NCBI GenBank assembly: GCA_011772275.1
Contig: WVZU01000294.1
Coordinates: 1 to 7,404, forward strand
DNA length: 7,404 bases
Reading direction: 5' to 3'
Origin: Planctomycetales bacterium
GTDB lineage: Bacteria; Planctomycetota; Planctomycetia; Pirellulales; UBA7805
Of this stretch, positions 5,421-7,404 are shown piece by piece. Both the position numbers and the translations under genes were made by a program. The first letter of the stretch is position 1, and each line of letters starts with the position of its first letter. Under the pieces are notes generated by a model that did not search any database, had not been told where the DNA came from, and was given only the letters and a program-made list of their open reading frames with translations.

Positions 5421-6761
5421 TTAAGCATCGACAGCGGCTTTGATTTTTCGCACCCGCTGTTCTAATTCGTTCAGCACCTCGAAGTCACTGGGATGGGGCG
5501 AGGGGAATGCGGGCCGCAGCGGGATCGGGACATCGTCCATGCGGTACACGGTTCCTCCCGTATTGATACCGTAGGTCGCCACTTTGAACGACACGGCGGC
5601 GGCCCGAGTGGTGGGAGTCTCTTTGGGGTCCAGGGCGACAAACGGAATCCTGGCCAGGTGTTCGCGGGCGGCTTGCGAGAAATTGGCCATGGGATCGCTG
5701 GCCACAATCAACGCCGCGTCGGCTTCTCCCCGGCCCAGGGTGTCGGCGGTTGTATATTCGCCCGGATTGAATCGCGGATATCCCCGCGCGAGGTTCACGC
5801 CGAACTGGTATCCGGTCCGCCAAGCGACGACGTTGTCGGCGCCGGTCACGTTGCCGTGCCCCCGGTTCGGCTTGGCGACGAAGCGTGTGTGAGCGTTCAT
5901 GTCGCGGGTCAGCGCCAGGAGGGCTTCGCTGTTGCAATGCTTGCCGCGGGTCATGGTCAGACCCATGCCGAAGAAGATCACCCCGAACCTGGCGGCCTTC
6001 ATCCGTTGCATCAGGTCCTGCCAGGTCTCTAGCGGGATGCCGGTTTGGTGTTCCACCTCGGCAGCGTCCAGCGGCAGATCCCGCGCGAGGGCTCGGAGCG
6101 TCCACAGGGCCTCGAAATCCCGCCGCGGTTTGATCTGCAGGAAGAGGTCGGCCGCCTTGGCACTCTTCGTCTTGCGGACATCCACGATCACGCAGGTCCG
6201 ATCCTTGCGGCCGTTGGGTACGAAGAGGCCCTTGGGCATCAGGCTGTACTTGGTGAAATGCCGCGGATGACTCTCGGCCGGGTTGCTGCCCCAGAAGATG
6301 ATCAGGTCGCCCCGATTGGCCACTTCGCCCAGGGTACAGGTCACCTCGCCGACTCCCTGAAAAGCCATGCCCGAAGGTCCATGGCAGACACTGGTGGTGG
6401 TGTCGATGTTGGCACCGATCCAGTCGCCGATGGCGACCGCCTTCCGTTGGGCTTCACAGGGCGAGTCGCTCAGGCCGTACACCTGCGGGTACCGAGCGTT
6501 ACAAAGGATCTCGGCGGCCCGCTGGATGGCCTCGTCGAACGTCGCCGGTTGGCCGTCGATCTGGCAGCTGGCACCCGGTTCGATTTCGTGATTCAAAAAC
6601 CACGCCTTTCCCAATACGCAGGCCCGTTTTGCCTCGCGGATCGTGTGGCCCTCGACTTTCAAGTCGATGTCATCACACACACAGCCGCAAAATGTGCAGG
6701 TGGCATCCTGAACAATTTTCAGTTCCGGCGATGCTTCGGGTGTCGAGCTTTGGGTGGTCAT
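5421..6761 (-). CDS. fwdB: Formylmethanofuran dehydrogenase catalytic subunit B
   Basis: FwdB/FmdB carries the Mo/W-bispterin centre and one [4Fe-4S] cluster that interconvert CO2 and formate. In the full complex, FwdA condenses formate with (methano)furan. This is the C1 end of the H4MPT/methanofuran pathway, used oxidatively by methylotrophs and found in Planctomycetes. Counting from the ATG at 6761 (446 residues), the N-terminal cluster motif is C22-T-F-C25-G-C27-V-C29-D-D, with C48 as a fourth ligand. SVC126HGPSG matches the metal-binding cysteine motif (Cys or Sec in archaeal enzymes). IIFWGSNPAESHPRH and TMTRGKHCN are further family blocks. The frame is uninterrupted. An alternative ATG at 6779 adds six residues; 6761 is preferred because GGA lies 7 nt upstream. 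It follows fwdD by 80 bp in the same operon. Subunits A and C are not in the window. Confidence 0.9.
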   Translation of the reverse strand: MTTQSSTPEASPELKIVQDATCTFCGCVCDDIDLKVEGHTIREAKRACVLGKAWFLNHEIEPGASCQIDGQPATFDEAIQRAAEILCNARYPQVYGLSDSPCEAQRKAVAIGDWIGANIDTTTSVCHGPSGMAFQGVGEVTCTLGEVANRGDLIIFWGSNPAESHPRHFTKYSLMPKGLFVPNGRKDRTCVIVDVRKTKSAKAADLFLQIKPRRDFEALWTLRALARDLPLDAAEVEHQTGIPLETWQDLMQRMKAARFGVIFFGMGLTMTRGKHCNSEALLALTRDMNAHTRFVAKPNRGHGNVTGADNVVAWRTGYQFGVNLARGYPRFNPGEYTTADTLGRGEADAALIVASDPMANFSQAAREHLARIPFVALDPKETPTTRAAAVSFKVATYGINTGGTVYRMDDVPIPLRPAFPSPHPSDFEVLNELEQRVRKIKAAVDA

Positions 6762-6841
6762 GCGATGTTCCAGCTTCATTTCGTCTGCAGGCCGGCAGCA
6801 GGGCCCAGCCGCCAGGTCGCCCGCGATGCCCAACAGCCTGC

Positions 6842-7183
6842 TCAGATTTTCTCCAAGTACACGTCCAGCCCCTTGCTGGTCGGCATCCCCGATCCGTGGG
6901 TATCCGCACCCATCAGCCGGCTGGACAGATCCCCGTAGGCGATGAACAGCATCCCGGCGGGCAATTCGTCCGGCTTGGCGGCCGCCACGGCGACTTCGAT
7001 CTGGCCCGTCTCGTTGGTCACCCGGACCTTGTCCCCGTCGCTCAACCCCAGCCGTTCCATATCCTCCGGCGCGACCAGCAGCGTGTTGATTTCTCTCTGA
7101 TAGTTTTCTTCGAATTTTCCTTCGCTGATGCCGCAGCCTTGTTTGCTGGTGCGTCCGGGTATCAAAATAAAGGGATCGCTCAT
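6842..7183 (-). CDS. fwdD: Formylmethanofuran dehydrogenase subunit D, molybdopterin-dinucleotide-binding
   Basis: This 113-residue single-domain protein belongs to the molybdopterin-dinucleotide-binding (MopB C-terminal, double-psi barrel) family. In most oxidoreductases the domain is fused to the large subunit; in Fwd/Fmd complexes it is a separate small subunit that clamps the pterin of FwdB. Family features are FILIPGRTSKQGCGISEGKF near the N-terminus, the central NTLLVAPEDMERLGLSDGDK followed by VRVTNETGQIEV, and the terminal GSGMPTSKGLDVYLE. The ATG at 7183 has AGG six bases upstream (CCAGGCGAGCG); a longer start at 7213 would add an Arg/Ala-rich stretch unlike the family. It is first of the pair and lies 80 bp before fwdB. 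A separate D subunit is not part of the proteobacterial formyltransferase/hydrolase (Fhc) complex as I know it, which argues for a cofactor-containing enzyme here. Confidence 0.88.
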   Translation of the reverse strand: MSDPFILIPGRTSKQGCGISEGKFEENYQREINTLLVAPEDMERLGLSDGDKVRVTNETGQIEVAVAAAKPDELPAGMLFIAYGDLSSRLMGADTHGSGMPTSKGLDVYLEKI

Positions 7184-7262
7184 CGCTCGCCTGGCCACCC
7201 TCTCCGCCGCCAACCGCCTGGCCGCCCCTCAACCCGCTCGCCCGTCCGCCCGGGGGCTCTTA

Positions 7263-7268
7263 ATTATG
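7263..7268 (-). promoter_or_regulatory. Weak -10-like box upstream of fwdD
   Basis: Read on the minus strand, 7268-7263 is CATAAT (5 of 6 consensus) within an AT island (TAATTATG on the plus strand) in otherwise GC-rich DNA. It would give a leader of about 70 nt before fwdD. No acceptable -35 is seen at 16-18 bp, so the true promoter may differ or lie beyond the window if more genes precede fwdD. Confidence 0.25.
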
Positions 7269-7383
7269 TCTCCCTGGGCGTTTGGGGGCCAGTCTGGGCG
7301 GATCCCCCATCGCGCCGGCCCTGCAAGTTCCCTCCCCCAAGACACACACTCGGCAGTCGTTTTTCACCTGCAAAGTACGATCA

Positions 7384-7404
7384 GGGGGGGAGGGGCCGGG
7401 GTGG
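7384..7404 (+). other. G-rich tract with quadruplex potential
   Basis: G-runs at 7384-7390, 7392-7395 and 7398-7401, then GG at 7403-7404, give at least four GGG tracts if the seven-G run supplies two. The tract lies at the window edge, upstream of fwdD, with the G-strand opposite the fwdD coding direction. Folding is a prediction from spacing only. Confidence 0.35.

Noticed and set aside
6045..6938. Plus-strand 297-residue frame
   Set aside because: It is antisense to fwdB and the start of the fwdD-fwdB gap, and has no domain signature.
6762..7232. N-terminal extension of the fwdB frame up to 7232
   Set aside because: The upstream 150 codons overlap fwdD in another frame and are Arg/Gly-rich. 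The FwdB family begins shortly before the CxxC cluster, so starts at 6761 or 6779 are preferred.

Overview
The window is a GC-rich bacterial chromosomal segment that looks like a planctomycete, probably a Pirellula/Rhodopirellula-type organism. The clues are a bacterial ScpB next to tetrahydromethanopterin/methanofuran C1 genes (fwdD, fwdB), which among bacteria occur mainly in methylotrophs and Planctomycetes. Others are a lineage-type membrane protein ending in a 'mL..pqs.[10 protein letters not shown].RPe' motif, loosely packed genes, and heptamer tandem repeats between genes. The placement is from recognition only; no search was run.

Layout. Bases 1-356 hold no convincing gene but contain a perfect 15-bp inverted repeat bracketed by a near-perfect direct repeat, and a weak terminator-like hairpin. 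On the minus strand, 1379-357 encodes an exported protein with two STN (secretin/TonB short N-terminal)-like modules. Divergent from it, starting at 1501, is a two-gene plus-strand operon: a single-pass membrane protein of unknown function and a beta-hydroxyacid dehydrogenase (3-hydroxyisobutyrate dehydrogenase family), overlapping by one base (TAATG). Next come an 85-bp array of purine heptamers (3172-3256), a plausible promoter, and a 29-codon extremely basic ORF (3397-3486) with a good Shine-Dalgarno. This small gene resembles tiny ribosome-associated proteins.

After a 440-bp gap lies scpB (3927-4814), encoding the condensin-partner winged-helix protein with a non-conserved N-terminal extension and a long polyacidic tail. 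It is followed 52 bp later by a gene for a 103-residue protein that is itself mostly Asp/Glu, punctuated by aromatic residues (4867-5178). scpA is not adjacent.

Convergent with these, on the minus strand, is fwdD-fwdB (7183-6842, then 6761-5421). These encode the molybdopterin-dinucleotide-binding small subunit and the catalytic subunit of a formylmethanofuran dehydrogenase. Cluster cysteines and the candidate metal-ligand cysteine are present in FwdB, so this pair looks redox-competent rather than the degenerate FhcB type of methylotrophic proteobacteria. The other subunits (A, C) would have to be encoded outside the window.

The most interesting points are the unannotated 29-aa basic gene, the two consecutive polyacidic products (one on ScpB), the apparently intact FwdB active site with a separate FwdD, and a possibly leaderless promoter at 1466-1501.
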